A stretch of 64,000 bases of DNA from Mycobacterium asiaticum (lineage in GTDB: Bacteria > Actinomycetota > Actinomycetes > Mycobacteriales > Mycobacteriaceae). The stretch covers positions 1 to 64,000 of the forward strand of contig NZ_LZLQ01000096.1 in NCBI RefSeq assembly GCF_001673315.1, read 5' to 3'. Every line of letters begins with the position of its first letter. Position 1 is the stretch's first letter. The position numbers and the translations under genes are program-made. Positions 19,009 through 28,649 of this stretch are shown in pieces. Below the pieces are notes generated by a model. The model saw only the letters and a list, made by a program, of their open reading frames with translations, made no database searches and was not told the origin of the DNA.

Positions 19009-19761
19009 GTGCAGCACCCGCGGCGAAATCGCTTACGTGACAACCACAGACGCGAACAGATACTCCAGATGGTGCGTGATCATGATGGCGGTGTCGATGC
19101 CGTCCAGCTCGCCACCCAGATCGGGTTGCATGTCACGACAGTCCGGTTCCATTTGGACGCGCTGTGCGACGAAGGAGTGATCGTGCGCACCACCTTCAAC
19201 CGTCCCGGCGTGGGCAGACCGCGCACCAAATATCTGGCGGTCGAGGAGCGGCTGGATTACCGGGTTCTCCTTGAGGTCCTCGCAATGGAACTGGGCCAGA
19301 CGATGGAAACCCGCGCTCGGCGTGCCCAACACGCGGGACGAAAGTGGGCCACCCGGTTGACCGCTTCGCCGACTGCCCAAGCCGGACAAACCGAAGCCGC
19401 CTCCGACAAAGAGGTCGATGAGGCATTTGATCGAGCGGTTCTGCACGTTACAGAGGTCTTCAAGCGGATGGGGTTCGATCCTGAGCTGACCGCTACCGCC
19501 GAACCGACAGCGCACCCGTCCCACGACAGCGCGCCGACGGTTGGGCGGGAGCGAATAATGCGACTGCACGCTTGCCCGGTAAGGAGTTTCGCCAGGGCGC
19601 ACCCTGAAGTGGGATGTGCAATGCATTTGGGACTGCTGCAGGGCCTGCTCGCTCAAGCAGACGCTGACGGTGGTCGTCGCCAGGCATCAGAGGAGATCTC
19701 AGCACACCTCGAGCCGTTGGTCGAGCCCGAACTCTGCGTGGCCAGACTGGCGGCTCACTGA
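19009..19761 (+). CDS. HTH transcriptional regulator (SufR-like winged helix)
   Basis: A 250-residue regulator from GTG at 19009, preceded by GAGGAG (18991-18996); an in-frame TTG at 18985 is the alternative. Residues 10-85 form a winged helix (ILQMVRDHDGGVDAVQLATQ, LHVTTVRFHLDALCDEGVI, then FNRPGVGRPRTKY). The C-terminal half ends LHACPVRSFARAHPEVGCAMH, with cysteines and histidines placed as in SufR-type proteins that hold an Fe-S cluster. It probably controls itself and the divergent block. After its stop the same frame stays open for about 40 codons to 19881; whether this means anything is unclear. The 358 bases from 19762 to 20119 hold no gene that I can support. Confidence 0.8.
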   Translation: MQHPRRNRLRDNHRREQILQMVRDHDGGVDAVQLATQIGLHVTTVRFHLDALCDEGVIVRTTFNRPGVGRPRTKYLAVEERLDYRVLLEVLAMELGQTMETRARRAQHAGRKWATRLTASPTAQAGQTEAASDKEVDEAFDRAVLHVTEVFKRMGFDPELTATAEPTAHPSHDSAPTVGRERIMRLHACPVRSFARAHPEVGCAMHLGLLQGLLAQADADGGRRQASEEISAHLEPLVEPELCVARLAAH

Positions 19762-20119
19762 GGGCTTGCCCGCTTCACGTCGGCGTTCTTGCGGGCGAAC
19801 CAGATGCACGTCGAGGCACTCGGAGACCACAATTACCGCATCACAGTGGCGACGGACGATGATGCACCGTCGGCGACCACGTGAGTATCTCGCGAGCGTG
19901 GCAATGCCTCGAGGCGATCGACGATTCGGTTGTCCTGCTGACGGTGGCCAAATCTAGCTCGAACAACTGAAGTGATATCCCGTGGCGGCGATGCCTCGCA
20001 GCAGCCACGTGAGTCGCTGCTGGACGCCTTATCGCCGGACGGGTCACGGTCATCGAGGACGACGGCGCACAGTGTCGGATACGCGGTCGCTCCTGCCGCG
20101 GGGCGAAAGTGAAGACAAG

Positions 20120-20392
20120 CTAGTCGCGTCCGGCTCGCCGGTGCGACCGAATCACCTGTACGCACAGCACGATCCCCAGCACCGCGAGGCCGCCGAAGAC
20201 GAAGGTAAGCACCATGTTCGTCGCTTCGCCCTCGAAGCACGTGCCACCTCGGCTGCCGCTTCCGCAGCTGTAGGAACGGTTTACTTCGTCGCGCGCCAGC
20301 CATTTGTAACCGAAGATTCCCGCCATCACCAGGAAGGCTGCGATCCCGACCGCCGCGAGGACTGCGTTCAGCCACAGGCCCGCTTTGGTCAC
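20120..20392 (-). CDS. Small two-helix membrane protein
   Basis: A 90-residue protein with two hydrophobic helices (LWLNAVLAAVGIAAFLVMAG and MVLTFVFGGLAVLGIVLCVQ) joined by an extracytoplasmic loop holding two cysteines (YSCGSG and GTCFEG) that could form a disulfide. No family recognised. It follows the next membrane gene by three bases, so both are likely translated together. Confidence 0.75.
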   Translation of the reverse strand: MTKAGLWLNAVLAAVGIAAFLVMAGIFGYKWLARDEVNRSYSCGSGSRGGTCFEGEATNMVLTFVFGGLAVLGIVLCVQVIRSHRRAGRD

Positions 20393-20395
20393 GGC

Positions 20396-21211
20396 TCAGA
20401 CTAGCGCGAGCTTCGCCCCCGCTCGGCGCGTCAGGTAATCGATCTGAAGGTGAATGGAGTACAGAACCAGCGGCGGCAGCACGATGAACGGAATGTTCTC
20501 GGCGATGAACTTGAACCCAAGCCCGAAGGCGCCCTGTCCTATGTCGCTGAATCCAGCGCCGACTTCGGCCAGGAAGTAGACGGCCGTGCTGCTCATCAGC
20601 ACAGCGCATCCGGCGAACGCAATCCACAGGCTGCGGATGCGCGATTCGGCGGTCAGGTTGCGACGGATCAGCCGCGTCCACATGACGAATACGGTGACGC
20701 CCGTGCATACCCCCACGACCTCGAGTGCGAAGATCCACGGGTTGCCGCTGACATAGCGGGTGTCGGCCAGTCCGTACTGCCACCACAACCACTTCCAGCC
20801 CGGGTCGGTAGTGGGCGCCCAGAGGCCGAGCGGGTGGCCGATCAAGAAGACGAGTTCATAGCCGATCTGGCTGCCGGCCGTGTATGGCAGATAGAACAGG
20901 GTCAGTTCGGTCGCCTTGTCCAGTCGAGACCGGTTCTCTCCCGGTGAATTCCACAGAATCACGAACGGCAGAAGCAATACCGGTATGCCGAAGATCACGT
21001 TCGCGATCACGTCTGCGGTGAACGTCGGCGCGATGACTCCAATGCCGACACCGACCGTCATGAAGAGGAACACGGCAAAGGTGAATGCCGCGGTAGCGGT
21101 GTAGATCTTCCGTCGGTGCGGGGCCCAGGGCTGGGCGAAATCATGTTCGGTGTCGTGGAATGTCGTGACGTCGTCGTGCACGAGGGACCTCCGTCGCCTG
21201 GCGAGTATCAA
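20396..21211 (-). CDS. Multi-pass membrane protein (possible EXPERA/emopamil-binding-like)
   Basis: A 271-residue integral membrane protein with about six or seven helices, for example ATAAFTFAVFLFMTVGVGIG, VIFGIPVLLLPFVILW, ALEVVGVCTGVTVFVMW and LWIAFAGCAVLMSSTAVYFL. The loop PGWKWLWWQYGLADTRY followed by PWIFALEVVGV recalls EXPERA/emopamil-binding proteins, sterol-isomerase relatives, but I cannot be sure of this. It is immediately upstream of the 90-residue membrane protein. Confidence 0.75.
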   Translation of the reverse strand: MILARRRRSLVHDDVTTFHDTEHDFAQPWAPHRRKIYTATAAFTFAVFLFMTVGVGIGVIAPTFTADVIANVIFGIPVLLLPFVILWNSPGENRSRLDKATELTLFYLPYTAGSQIGYELVFLIGHPLGLWAPTTDPGWKWLWWQYGLADTRYVSGNPWIFALEVVGVCTGVTVFVMWTRLIRRNLTAESRIRSLWIAFAGCAVLMSSTAVYFLAEVGAGFSDIGQGAFGLGFKFIAENIPFIVLPPLVLYSIHLQIDYLTRRAGAKLALV

Positions 21212-21320
21212 CTACTTGTGATCTGAGGCAGCATATACGGTGGTGCCGGACGCCTGTCTACGTTGCGCACGGCGGAAGATCGGTAGTTAGAGCGATGCCG
21301 GCATTGAGCCGTGCACCCGG

Positions 21321-22793
21321 ATGGAAAGAGTTGGCGTGCCCGACGATCGATTGCTTGTGCCCGGCCAGACCTGCTGGCGCGTAGCACGGGCCGACCAGTT
21401 CGCCACCGTGGTCGACGCCGCCGATTACTTCATGCACGTCAAGGCCGCGATGTTGCGTGCCCAACACCGAATCATGCTGATCGGGTGGGATTTGGACCTC
21501 CGGATGGCATTCGAGCGGGGTGGGAAGACGATGCCCGGGCCCAATCAACTGGGCACGTTCTTGTACTGGATGTTGAGAAAGCGACCGGGCCTGGATATCT
21601 ATCTGTTGAAATCGAATCTGCGGCTGCTGCCTGTTTTCGACGATGTCTGGTTCGGGCTTACCCCTGTCTCTCTGGTCAATCAGATCAGCAACAAGCGGCT
21701 GCACTTCTCTGTCGACGGCGACCACCCGACCGGGTCTGTCCATCACCAGAAGATCGCCGTCATCGATGATGCCGTCGCGTTCTGTGGCGGCGTGGACCTC
21801 ACGATCGGTCGCTGGGATACTCCCGCGCATCAGCATCACTCTCGCAACCGCCGGACGCTGGGACGCGGTTACGGGCCTCGTCATGAGGTAGGTGCGGCCG
21901 TCGACGGGGCCGCGGCGCGCGCACTCGCCGAGCAGGCTCGGGTCCGGTGGCAGAACGCGACCGGCCAGTCGTTGTCGGCGGTCGATGCCAAGCACGCACC
22001 GTGGCCCAGCAGGCTTGAGCCGATCCTGCGCAAGGTCGATGTCGGAATCGCCCGCACCATACCGGAATCGGGCGATCGTGTTGAGGTACGCGAGGTTGAG
22101 GCACTCAACCTGGCGGCAATCGCCTCCGCACGCCGAATCATTTATCTGGAGAATCAATATCTGGCCGCGCGGCGCATCGTCGAGGCCCTGGCCGCCAGGT
22201 TGAGAGAGCAGGACGGTCCCGAGGTCGTCATCGTCTTGCCGCGGCGTGGCAACAACCCGCTCGAGCGAGGAGCGATGGACAGCGCACGGCACCTGCTCCT
22301 GCAGCTGCTATGGGAGGCGGACGTCCATCGGCGATTGGGCGTCTATTGGCCGGTGACCGATGGCGGCACACCGATATACGTTCACTCGAAAGTGATCGCG
22401 ATCGACGATCGGTTGTTGCGTGTCGGATCATCCAACATCAACAACCGCTCACTGGGATTTGACAGCGAATGCGATTTGGCCGTCGAGGCGCATCCTGACG
22501 ACGCATCCCGCGACGACGTGCGTCGCCAAGTCGTGTGCGTGCGGGACCAATTGATCGCCGAGCACCTCGGCGTCTCGGTCAGCGAGTTCGAACGGGTGGC
22601 AGGACAGTCCGGTTCTGTCCTGAAAGCCATTGAGGCACTGCGCGGTCGGGGCAAGACGTTGCGGCCGCTCACCGAAGAAACCGTGTCAGGTGAGGCAAAT
22701 CCGTTGGCCGAGAACGACCTGATGGATCCCGATCACGTGCCGCGGTCACTGGCCCGGAGCATGCAACGGTTCCTGGCGGGACTCAGAAGTTGA
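21321..22793 (+). CDS. Phospholipase D-like / cardiolipin synthase-type protein
   Basis: A 490-residue protein with two HKD motifs: HHQKIAVIDDAVAFCGG near residue 140 and HSKVIAIDDRLLRVGSSN near 355, each followed by the GG/GS..N pattern of the superfamily. Together they form one active site that transfers or hydrolyses phosphatidyl groups. No N-terminal membrane helices of typical bacterial cardiolipin synthases are present, so it may be a soluble or peripheral phospholipase. Its stop is eight bases from the stop of the convergent LLM gene. Confidence 0.88.
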   Translation: MERVGVPDDRLLVPGQTCWRVARADQFATVVDAADYFMHVKAAMLRAQHRIMLIGWDLDLRMAFERGGKTMPGPNQLGTFLYWMLRKRPGLDIYLLKSNLRLLPVFDDVWFGLTPVSLVNQISNKRLHFSVDGDHPTGSVHHQKIAVIDDAVAFCGGVDLTIGRWDTPAHQHHSRNRRTLGRGYGPRHEVGAAVDGAAARALAEQARVRWQNATGQSLSAVDAKHAPWPSRLEPILRKVDVGIARTIPESGDRVEVREVEALNLAAIASARRIIYLENQYLAARRIVEALAARLREQDGPEVVIVLPRRGNNPLERGAMDSARHLLLQLLWEADVHRRLGVYWPVTDGGTPIYVHSKVIAIDDRLLRVGSSNINNRSLGFDSECDLAVEAHPDDASRDDVRRQVVCVRDQLIAEHLGVSVSEFERVAGQSGSVLKAIEALRGRGKTLRPLTEETVSGEANPLAENDLMDPDHVPRSLARSMQRFLAGLRS

Positions 22794-22801
22794 CAGCCCA
22801 G

Positions 22802-23734
22802 TCACCGCAGTTGTGGAATCACCTCGTGCGCAAAGAGTTCGAGTTGCGACAAGTCGGACATGTCAAGCATCTGCGCGTAGATGCGCTGTGCTCCCAACTC
22901 CGTCCAGGGACCGAGCTTGTCGACGATCTCGGTGGGCGTGCCGACCAGCGGGCTGTTGGAGCGCATCTCGTCGACTTCCCGACCTATCACTGACGCGCGT
23001 CGGGCAACTTCGGCGTCGTTCTTGCCGGCGCATAGCACAAACGCGCAGGAGTAGACGATCGACTGGGGGTCCCTGCCCGCGCTGTCCACCGCATCGGCGA
23101 CCCGTTGAAACTGCTTCTGAGCCACGTCCATTGAGACGAACGGCAGATTGAATTCCGCGGCGTAGGCGGCGGCCAGTGCCGGGGTTCGCTTGGCGCCGGT
23201 GCCGCCGATCACAATCGGTGGATGCGGCGTCTGGACCGGTTTCGGCAGAGCCGGTGAGCCGGCGAGGGTGTAATGCTCGCCGGAATAGTCGAAGGTCTCA
23301 CCGGCCGGGGTGGTCCACAACCCGGTGATGATGGCCAACTGTTCGCTGAGCCGGTCGAAGCGCTCCCGGACGGATGGGAACGGAATCCCGTAAGCTCGAT
23401 GTTCGTCTTCGAACCAACCACTGCCCAAGCCGAATTCGACTCTCCCACCGCTCATCTCGTCCACTTGAGCTACCGCGACCGCGAGTGGGCCGGGATGACG
23501 GAACGTTGCCGAAGTCACCAGGGTACCCAACCGAATTCGCGACGTCTCCCGCGCGATCCCGCCCAGCGCGACCCACGAATCCGTCGGGCCCGGCAGGCCG
23601 TCCCCACTCATCGCCAGGTAGTGATCGGAGCGAAAGAACGCGTCGAAACCAAGTTGCTCGGCGGTCTGGGCGACCGCGAGCTGATCTGCGTACGTTGCGC
23701 CTTGCTGCGGCTCGACAAATATCCGAAATTCCAT
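22802..23734 (-). CDS. LLM-class F420-dependent oxidoreductase
   Basis: Luciferase-like TIM-barrel enzyme of 310 residues from ATG at 23734 (MEFRIFVEPQQGATYADQ). Features are RSDHYLAMSGDGLPGPTDSW near residue 40, RIRLGTLVTSATFRHPGPLA, EFGLGSGWFEDEHRAYGIPF and VIGGTGAKRTPALAA, all typical of mycobacterial F420 enzymes. F420 rather than FMN is inferred from those motifs. Substrate unknown. Confidence 0.9.
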   Translation of the reverse strand: MEFRIFVEPQQGATYADQLAVAQTAEQLGFDAFFRSDHYLAMSGDGLPGPTDSWVALGGIARETSRIRLGTLVTSATFRHPGPLAVAVAQVDEMSGGRVEFGLGSGWFEDEHRAYGIPFPSVRERFDRLSEQLAIITGLWTTPAGETFDYSGEHYTLAGSPALPKPVQTPHPPIVIGGTGAKRTPALAAAYAAEFNLPFVSMDVAQKQFQRVADAVDSAGRDPQSIVYSCAFVLCAGKNDAEVARRASVIGREVDEMRSNSPLVGTPTEIVDKLGPWTELGAQRIYAQMLDMSDLSQLELFAHEVIPQLR

Positions 23735-23775
23735 GATTCCTTCCGAATCCGTCTTCACCGCAACATGTTAACGAG

Positions 23776-24753
23776 TCAGGGAGCGTCCGTCTTCTTGCGG
23801 TCCAGATCACCGAATCTCACGCTGACCCGCTGGAATCCCTTGACCCGCTCGGCTTTGGCTTTCCTGGTATAGGTCTTGCGGTCAGCCGGCGTGAGATCGG
23901 CATCATCGGTGAACGGTGTCAGCAGGGCCCGGGGGTGCAGCTCCTCGACCAACACCACGTTGATCTCGGCGCAGAGCACCAGCGTGGAGGAGATGAGAAA
24001 CAGGAAGGCCAGCATCCCGAGGACGAGCGCGAAGACGCTGTTGGTCGCACTCGATGTTTTCACGACGTGCCCGATGTATCCGGCACCGAACCACTGCAGC
24101 ACCTGCCAGATCACGGCCCCCGCTAGTGCTCCCGGCAGCACCTGGCGGTAGGTCAATTCCCGCGCCGTCGTAACCCGGAAGAGCATCAGACAGATGACCG
24201 CGTTCATGCAGACGGTGATGAGAGTGATGCCGATCTTGCCCAGCACGCCCAGCGACCCCGTCGCATGGCCGATTGCCGTCAGGACGGTGGTCGCGATCGC
24301 CGCCGAACCGAGCACCAGAAGCAGCATCAGACTGTGTTTGCGGCTCCTGATTGCATCGCGGCGCGCGTGCTTCGGCACGGCCCATACCGAATCCATCGCG
24401 TTCTGTACCGCCTGCCCGACCCCCAGACCGCCGTAGAGCGCGCCGAGGATCCCGACGATGACGGCGGCGGGACCGCCGTTGAGACCTTCAGGTTGGTGTA
24501 GCTGAGCACCGATCACCGGGAACTGGCTGAGCGTGCTCTGCAACACCTGGGCCTGCAGATCCGGGTGTCCTCTCAGTAGCACCCCGAGCCCCGTGGTCAA
24601 CAGCAAGAGCAGTGGAAACAGCGACACGAATGCGTAGTAGGTGATCAGGGCGGCCAGGTAACCACCCTGGTCGTCGAGGTACTTGTAAACGACGCCGACA
24701 ACCAACCCGACGCCACGATTGCGACGCTGCAGCCTGTCCAGCCAGCCGACCAT
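23776..24753 (-). CDS. YihY/BrkB-family inner membrane protein
   Basis: A 325-residue protein with six predicted helices and the family hallmarks DQGGYLAALITYYAFVSLFP near residue 28 and GGLGVGQAVQNAMDSVWAVP near 110; the later WQVLQWFGAGYIGHVV and FALVLGMLAFLFLISSTLVL also match. Members were once labelled ribonuclease BN; their actual role (possibly lipid or small-molecule transport) is unresolved. About 100 bases separate it from the VOC gene, so it is probably outside the upstream operon. Confidence 0.9.
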   Translation of the reverse strand: MVGWLDRLQRRNRGVGLVVGVVYKYLDDQGGYLAALITYYAFVSLFPLLLLLTTGLGVLLRGHPDLQAQVLQSTLSQFPVIGAQLHQPEGLNGGPAAVIVGILGALYGGLGVGQAVQNAMDSVWAVPKHARRDAIRSRKHSLMLLLVLGSAAIATTVLTAIGHATGSLGVLGKIGITLITVCMNAVICLMLFRVTTARELTYRQVLPGALAGAVIWQVLQWFGAGYIGHVVKTSSATNSVFALVLGMLAFLFLISSTLVLCAEINVVLVEELHPRALLTPFTDDADLTPADRKTYTRKAKAERVKGFQRVSVRFGDLDRKKTDAP

Positions 24754-24852
24754 CGCCGCTCACTTCGTTCGCACTGAAGCCATTCCCTGCCCGCAGGGCT
24801 GCCGGTGAGATACCCCCAACGGGGCGATGTCAACCAGGCTCGGCGTGAATGT

Positions 24853-25272
24853 TCACGGCAGATTGGTGGCCAGGAACGTCAGCGGCAGCCCGCACACCGA
24901 AAGGTCGATCTCCTCGAGATAGTTGCCAGCACCAGAGAAGCCCTGTCGGAATCGGGTTATCGCGCCGTAGCGTTTGGCGATGTCTTCCGCCGCGGACGCG
25001 CCGGGAACCTGCACCACCACTGTGTAGACGCCGTCGCCGTGGGTGGCGAGGAACTCCTTCACCGAGGCCGCCACCTCTGCGGTAGATCCCGGCTCGGGAC
25101 TGATCAGTTCGATACCCCGATCCCAGTCCAACATCACCCGAAGTCCCAACTCGTCCAGAGTGGCGTCGTTGAAGCTGAAGCCCAGTTCGGTGAACAGTCG
25201 CCCCACATTGTCGTGCCGGTCCCGGCTTACCGCGAAGACAACATGATGCAGCCGCGACGGTGTGTCGGTCAT
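24853..25272 (-). CDS. VOC-superfamily (glyoxalase/dioxygenase-like) protein
   Basis: A 139-residue protein with two beta-alpha-beta-beta-beta modules: LHHVVFAVSRDRHDNVGRLF with LGFSFND, then GDGVYTVVVQVPGASAAEDI. His at the first strand and Glu near the end (YLEEIDL) could bind a metal. Its ATG overlaps the stop of the P450 gene (ATGA), so it is the last gene of the long minus-strand operon and probably handles a product or intermediate of the same pathway. Confidence 0.8.
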   Translation of the reverse strand: MTDTPSRLHHVVFAVSRDRHDNVGRLFTELGFSFNDATLDELGLRVMLDWDRGIELISPEPGSTAEVAASVKEFLATHGDGVYTVVVQVPGASAAEDIAKRYGAITRFRQGFSGAGNYLEEIDLSVCGLPLTFLATNLP

Positions 25273-26504
25273 CGTTGCGGGCCGAACTCGACGACCAGGC
25301 TGGTCGGCCCGCTCATGCCCATCATCGGCTTCCAGGGGGCCGGTCCCACTCGACGGGCATCGGGCATCCGTTGCGCCAGAATCTTGAGTCCTGCGGCCAA
25401 TTCCATCCTGGCCAGGTTCGCACCGAGGCAGTAGTGCGCGCCGCCACCGAACGTCAACACCGCGGGGGCCCCCTGCCGGGTGATGTCGAAGCGGTCGGGA
25501 TCCTGATAGATCGCGGGATCACGGTTGGCTGCAAAGGAATTGACGACGATAAACGCGCCGGCCGGGAAGGTGTATCCGCCGAACTCGACGTCCTCAGCTA
25601 CGGTACGGACCGTGTTGCAGACGGCAGGCGAGTGACGCATGCTCTCTTCGACCGCGGACATGGCCAGTTCCGGACGTTCACGCAGCACCGCCCACTGCTC
25701 GGGATGATCCAGCAGCACCTGCAGGGAGGCGGCCAGCTGATTGCGGGTGGTATCGGTGCCGGCAAGGAGCAGTCCAGCTACCGTCATGCGCAATTCGTCG
25801 GCGCTGAGTCGGTCGCCGTGATCCTCGGCGCGGATGAGATCAGAGAGCAGGTCCTCGGTCAGGTGGTGCCGCCGTTCGGCGATCATGTCGTCGACGTAAG
25901 CGTCGAGTTCGGCCCAACCGCGAAGGACGGTCGGCATCTCGTCGACCAGGTTGACCGAGAAGTTGACCATCTTGAAGATCGCTTCGGCCCATCCCTCGAA
26001 CTGCCCCCAATCTGCGCGTGGCGCACCGAGTAACGCGCAGATGATCGGGATCGGATAGTGCCGGGCGATATCGGTGACGATGTCGCAGCGTCCCGCGGCC
26101 GCCACGCCGTCGATCAGGTCGTTGAGCACCGTCTCGATGGTGTCGTCGAGCCGGGCGATCGCGCGAGGGGTGAAGGCCCGCGAGACCAGGCTGCGCAGCC
26201 GGTGGTGTTCGGCGCCTTCGGCGCAGATGATGCTCCCGACAACCCGGTCCCACAGTGGACCTGACGTCACGCCCTGAGCAGCCAAATGTAGACCCGGGGG
26301 GATGACGAACCGGGCGTCCCGAAGAATGCCTCTAGCCATTTCGTACGAAAGCACTTCGGGCCCAAGCGGTCCGAGGGCCATCGGGGCGGCTCGTTGGGCC
26401 GCCCGGATTCGATCGCAGACCGCATGTGGCGATTCGTCGACGTCGTAGTTGAGCGTTGGGAGTCCTGCGTCGAAGATGCTGGGCGCACTGGTCGCGGAGG
26501 TCAT
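25269..26504 (-). CDS. Cytochrome P450
   Basis: A 411-residue soluble P450 from ATG at 26504 (MTSATSAPSIFDAGLPTL), which overlaps the stop of the upstream dehydrogenase gene. I-helix LLLAGTDTTRN, K-helix EESMR and the heme loop FGGGAHYCLG with the cysteine ligand are intact. The family (CYP number) cannot be assigned by eye. It is translationally coupled on both sides within the operon headed by TetR and NorD/NorQ genes, so it likely hydroxylates an intermediate in the same route. Confidence 0.93.
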   Translation of the reverse strand: MTSATSAPSIFDAGLPTLNYDVDESPHAVCDRIRAAQRAAPMALGPLGPEVLSYEMARGILRDARFVIPPGLHLAAQGVTSGPLWDRVVGSIICAEGAEHHRLRSLVSRAFTPRAIARLDDTIETVLNDLIDGVAAAGRCDIVTDIARHYPIPIICALLGAPRADWGQFEGWAEAIFKMVNFSVNLVDEMPTVLRGWAELDAYVDDMIAERRHHLTEDLLSDLIRAEDHGDRLSADELRMTVAGLLLAGTDTTRNQLAASLQVLLDHPEQWAVLRERPELAMSAVEESMRHSPAVCNTVRTVAEDVEFGGYTFPAGAFIVVNSFAANRDPAIYQDPDRFDITRQGAPAVLTFGGGAHYCLGANLARMELAAGLKILAQRMPDARRVGPAPWKPMMGMSGPTSLVVEFGPQR

Positions 26505-27565
26505 TTGCGTACCAGCCCCCGCGGCCGGACCAAACCGAGATCCAGATGGGTCAGCCACCCCGGCTCCGCATCGCACACGTCGGGAATGGCGTTGACGGCA
26601 CCCATCGCGGTCCAGTTGTAGCCGGGATGTGTCATGGAAGAAGGGGTAGTTCCGTCGGTCACCTCGACACCTTCCAAGGTCAGAGCGCTCGGTGGATCAC
26701 CGTCAATCACGATGCGGTAGCGCGTCTTCCCCCAATCCCACGCCGGCTCGATGGCGTCGGGACCACCCGTCAGATAGATGGCATGGAAGACGATCAGCGG
26801 TCGACCTTCGACCAACGCCGTCCAGGTGTGATGCTGCGCGGCGACCGTCCCGCTGGGAATCACACCGAATCCGTGCGAAATATCTTCGGTGGCGGTAGCA
26901 ACGGTCAATTCGTAGTTGATGTCCTCGATTTCGACGCTGAGGCCGTCCGCCAGCATGTACATCGATTGTGCGAAGAACGGCAATCCCAGGCCCAGAATTG
27001 TTGGTGACGAGAGGAATTCATCCTTGGCTTTACCGAAGCCCAACCAGTCGATGTGGTCCAGGGGTGCGTCGGCAAGCACGTTGACCACCTCGTACACCTC
27101 GATCTTGTCAATCCGACTGATGACGCGGGCAAGGGTCAGGGGCAGCAGGTCACCAGCGTATCCCGGATGGATGCCGCCGCCGTGGAAACTGGTTCTACCC
27201 TCGCGGCAGGCGGCTTCAATCTTGGCGGCCTCCTCGCGAAAGTCTCTGGAAGGGTGGAAGAATCCGCTGGTGGTCACGACGTTCTTGCCGGACCGCAACA
27301 GTCGGCAGACCGTATCGACATCCATGATGATCGGTGTGTAGAACACGCAGTCGGCTTGGGTCGCGAGCACCGAGTCGATGTCGTCGGTGGTAATGACTCC
27401 TGTCGGCGCAATGCCGACGATGTCCCCCGCGTCTTTGCCGACCTTCTCGGGCGTATGCACCAGGACGGCAGCCAGTTCGAACACGGGGCTGTCCGCGAAA
27501 TGCCGGAGCGCCACTTGCCCGACATCTCCGGTCATCCACTGGATGACGCGATATGTCTTCGACAT
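26501..27565 (-). CDS. DapB-like NAD(P)H-dependent dehydrogenase, copy 1
   Basis: A 354-residue protein beginning MSKTYRVIQWMTGDVGQVAL, the G-x-x-G dinucleotide motif of the DapB-like (2,4-diaminopentanoate dehydrogenase-type) family. Further marks are PEKVGKDAGDIVGI, GIHPGYAGDLLPL and, near the C-terminus, the motif HPGYNWTAMGAVNAIPDVCDA shared with copy 4 at 36596. In other bacteria family members act on amino acids, but mycobacterial clusters of them lie in lipid-type catabolic regions and the substrate is unknown. ATG at 27565 is 25 bases after the stop of copy 2. Confidence 0.85.
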   Translation of the reverse strand: MSKTYRVIQWMTGDVGQVALRHFADSPVFELAAVLVHTPEKVGKDAGDIVGIAPTGVITTDDIDSVLATQADCVFYTPIIMDVDTVCRLLRSGKNVVTTSGFFHPSRDFREEAAKIEAACREGRTSFHGGGIHPGYAGDLLPLTLARVISRIDKIEVYEVVNVLADAPLDHIDWLGFGKAKDEFLSSPTILGLGLPFFAQSMYMLADGLSVEIEDINYELTVATATEDISHGFGVIPSGTVAAQHHTWTALVEGRPLIVFHAIYLTGGPDAIEPAWDWGKTRYRIVIDGDPPSALTLEGVEVTDGTTPSSMTHPGYNWTAMGAVNAIPDVCDAEPGWLTHLDLGLVRPRGLVRK

Positions 27566-27590
27566 CGAATGCCGTCCTTTCAGTTGCGTG

Positions 27591-28649
27591 TCAGTTGCGT
27601 GCCAGCACGCCCCGCGGAAGCAGCAGGGGAAGGTCGGTGTAGGTGGCGATGCCGGGCGGCGCCGCGACAACCGCGGGTATCGCGGTGATCGGCGGCATTG
27701 CGGTAATTGTCAACCCGAGCATGATGTAGTCCTCGATCGATTCGCCGTGAAAGTCCGGAGGCGGCTCGAAATTCAGTGTTGTCTTGATGGTGGGGCGGCC
27801 CTCGACCGTGACGGTGTAACCGAAGTTCGTCGACCAGGCCGGGTCCAGCGACTGACCCTTGGTCCACACGGCGCGGAGTTCAACCACTTCACGGGCGGCG
27901 ACGATTCCCTTCCACCGGACGTCGATGCCTGCCACACATCCCTTCTTGATTGTCCAGTCGCCCGGGAGCGTGAGATCGTCTGTGGTTTGGGCATACTCGG
28001 CGGTGCAACTGATGTCGTCGAGTTGGACGCCGAGGGCATCGGCGAGTAGCTGCACGGCTTCGCGAAAAATGCCAGATCCTTTTTCGGTGATGGCGTGCAG
28101 ATCCGGCTGATCGATCGGGTACCCGAAACCCATCGGTATCTCCGTCGCCGGCGAGTTGTAGATGCTGGTGTCGAAGGATTCGACGATTGCTATCCGGTCG
28201 ACTCGGTCGGAGAGGCCGGCCGTGACGATCGCGAGGAGCTGAATGAACCCCGGGTTTATGCCGCTGCCGAAAATGGTCGAGTCCCCGTGCGCACACGCGT
28301 CGATGATGCGGTCCCGGGCGGCACCTAGTTGATGCCCCGTGATGAACTCTGAGGTGGTCACGACGTTGATTCCCGCGCGCAGAATGCCGGCCACCTCATC
28401 GACATCGGTGAACATGGGGTTGTAGACGACACAGTCGGGTTTCAGCCCGAGCAGCGCATCGACATCGTCGGTAGCCTGGACTCCGAGGGGCGCGATGCCG
28501 CACAGCTCCCCGACGTCACGGCCGACCTTTTCCGGCGACCATGCGTAGCAACCGACCAGTTCCAGCTGTGTGTTAGCGGTGATCGCGTGGACGGACTTCT
28601 TGCCCACGTTGCCCGTCGTCCACTGGACGACGCGCAGCTTCTTTGTCAC
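27591..28649 (-). CDS. DapB-like NAD(P)H-dependent dehydrogenase, copy 2
   Basis: A 352-residue paralogue of copy 1: [56 protein letters not shown] and [14 protein letters not shown]. Its N-terminal half matches the other copies well, while the C-terminal substrate domain is more divergent ([18 protein letters not shown]), suggesting a different substrate. ATG overlaps the stop of the 143-residue membrane protein (ATGA), so it is coupled to it. Confidence 0.85.
   Translation of the reverse strand: MTKKLRVVQWTTGNVGKKSVHAITANTQLELVGCYAWSPEKVGRDVGELCGIAPLGVQATDDVDALLGLKPDCVVYNPMFTDVDEVAGILRAGINVVTTSEFITGHQLGAARDRIIDACAHGDSTIFGSGINPGFIQLLAIVTAGLSDRVDRIAIVESFDTSIYNSPATEIPMGFGYPIDQPDLHAITEKGSGIFREAVQLLADALGVQLDDISCTAEYAQTTDDLTLPGDWTIKKGCVAGIDVRWKGIVAAREVVELRAVWTKGQSLDPAWSTNFGYTVTVEGRPTIKTTLNFEPPPDFHGESIEDYIMLGLTITAMPPITAIPAVVAAPPGIATYTDLPLLLPRGVLARN

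Noticed and set aside
18909..19043. Longer start of the DUF5994 gene at 19043
   Set aside because: It would cross the AT-rich promoter and overlap the divergent regulator; the added residues match no family.
19833..20792. 319-residue minus-strand frame over two membrane genes
   Set aside because: Arg-rich shadow; the other frame encodes two plausible membrane proteins.
15290..21320. Integrated prophage at tRNA-Tyr
   Set aside because: No integrase, capsid or lysis genes, and I could not see a second attachment-site copy.
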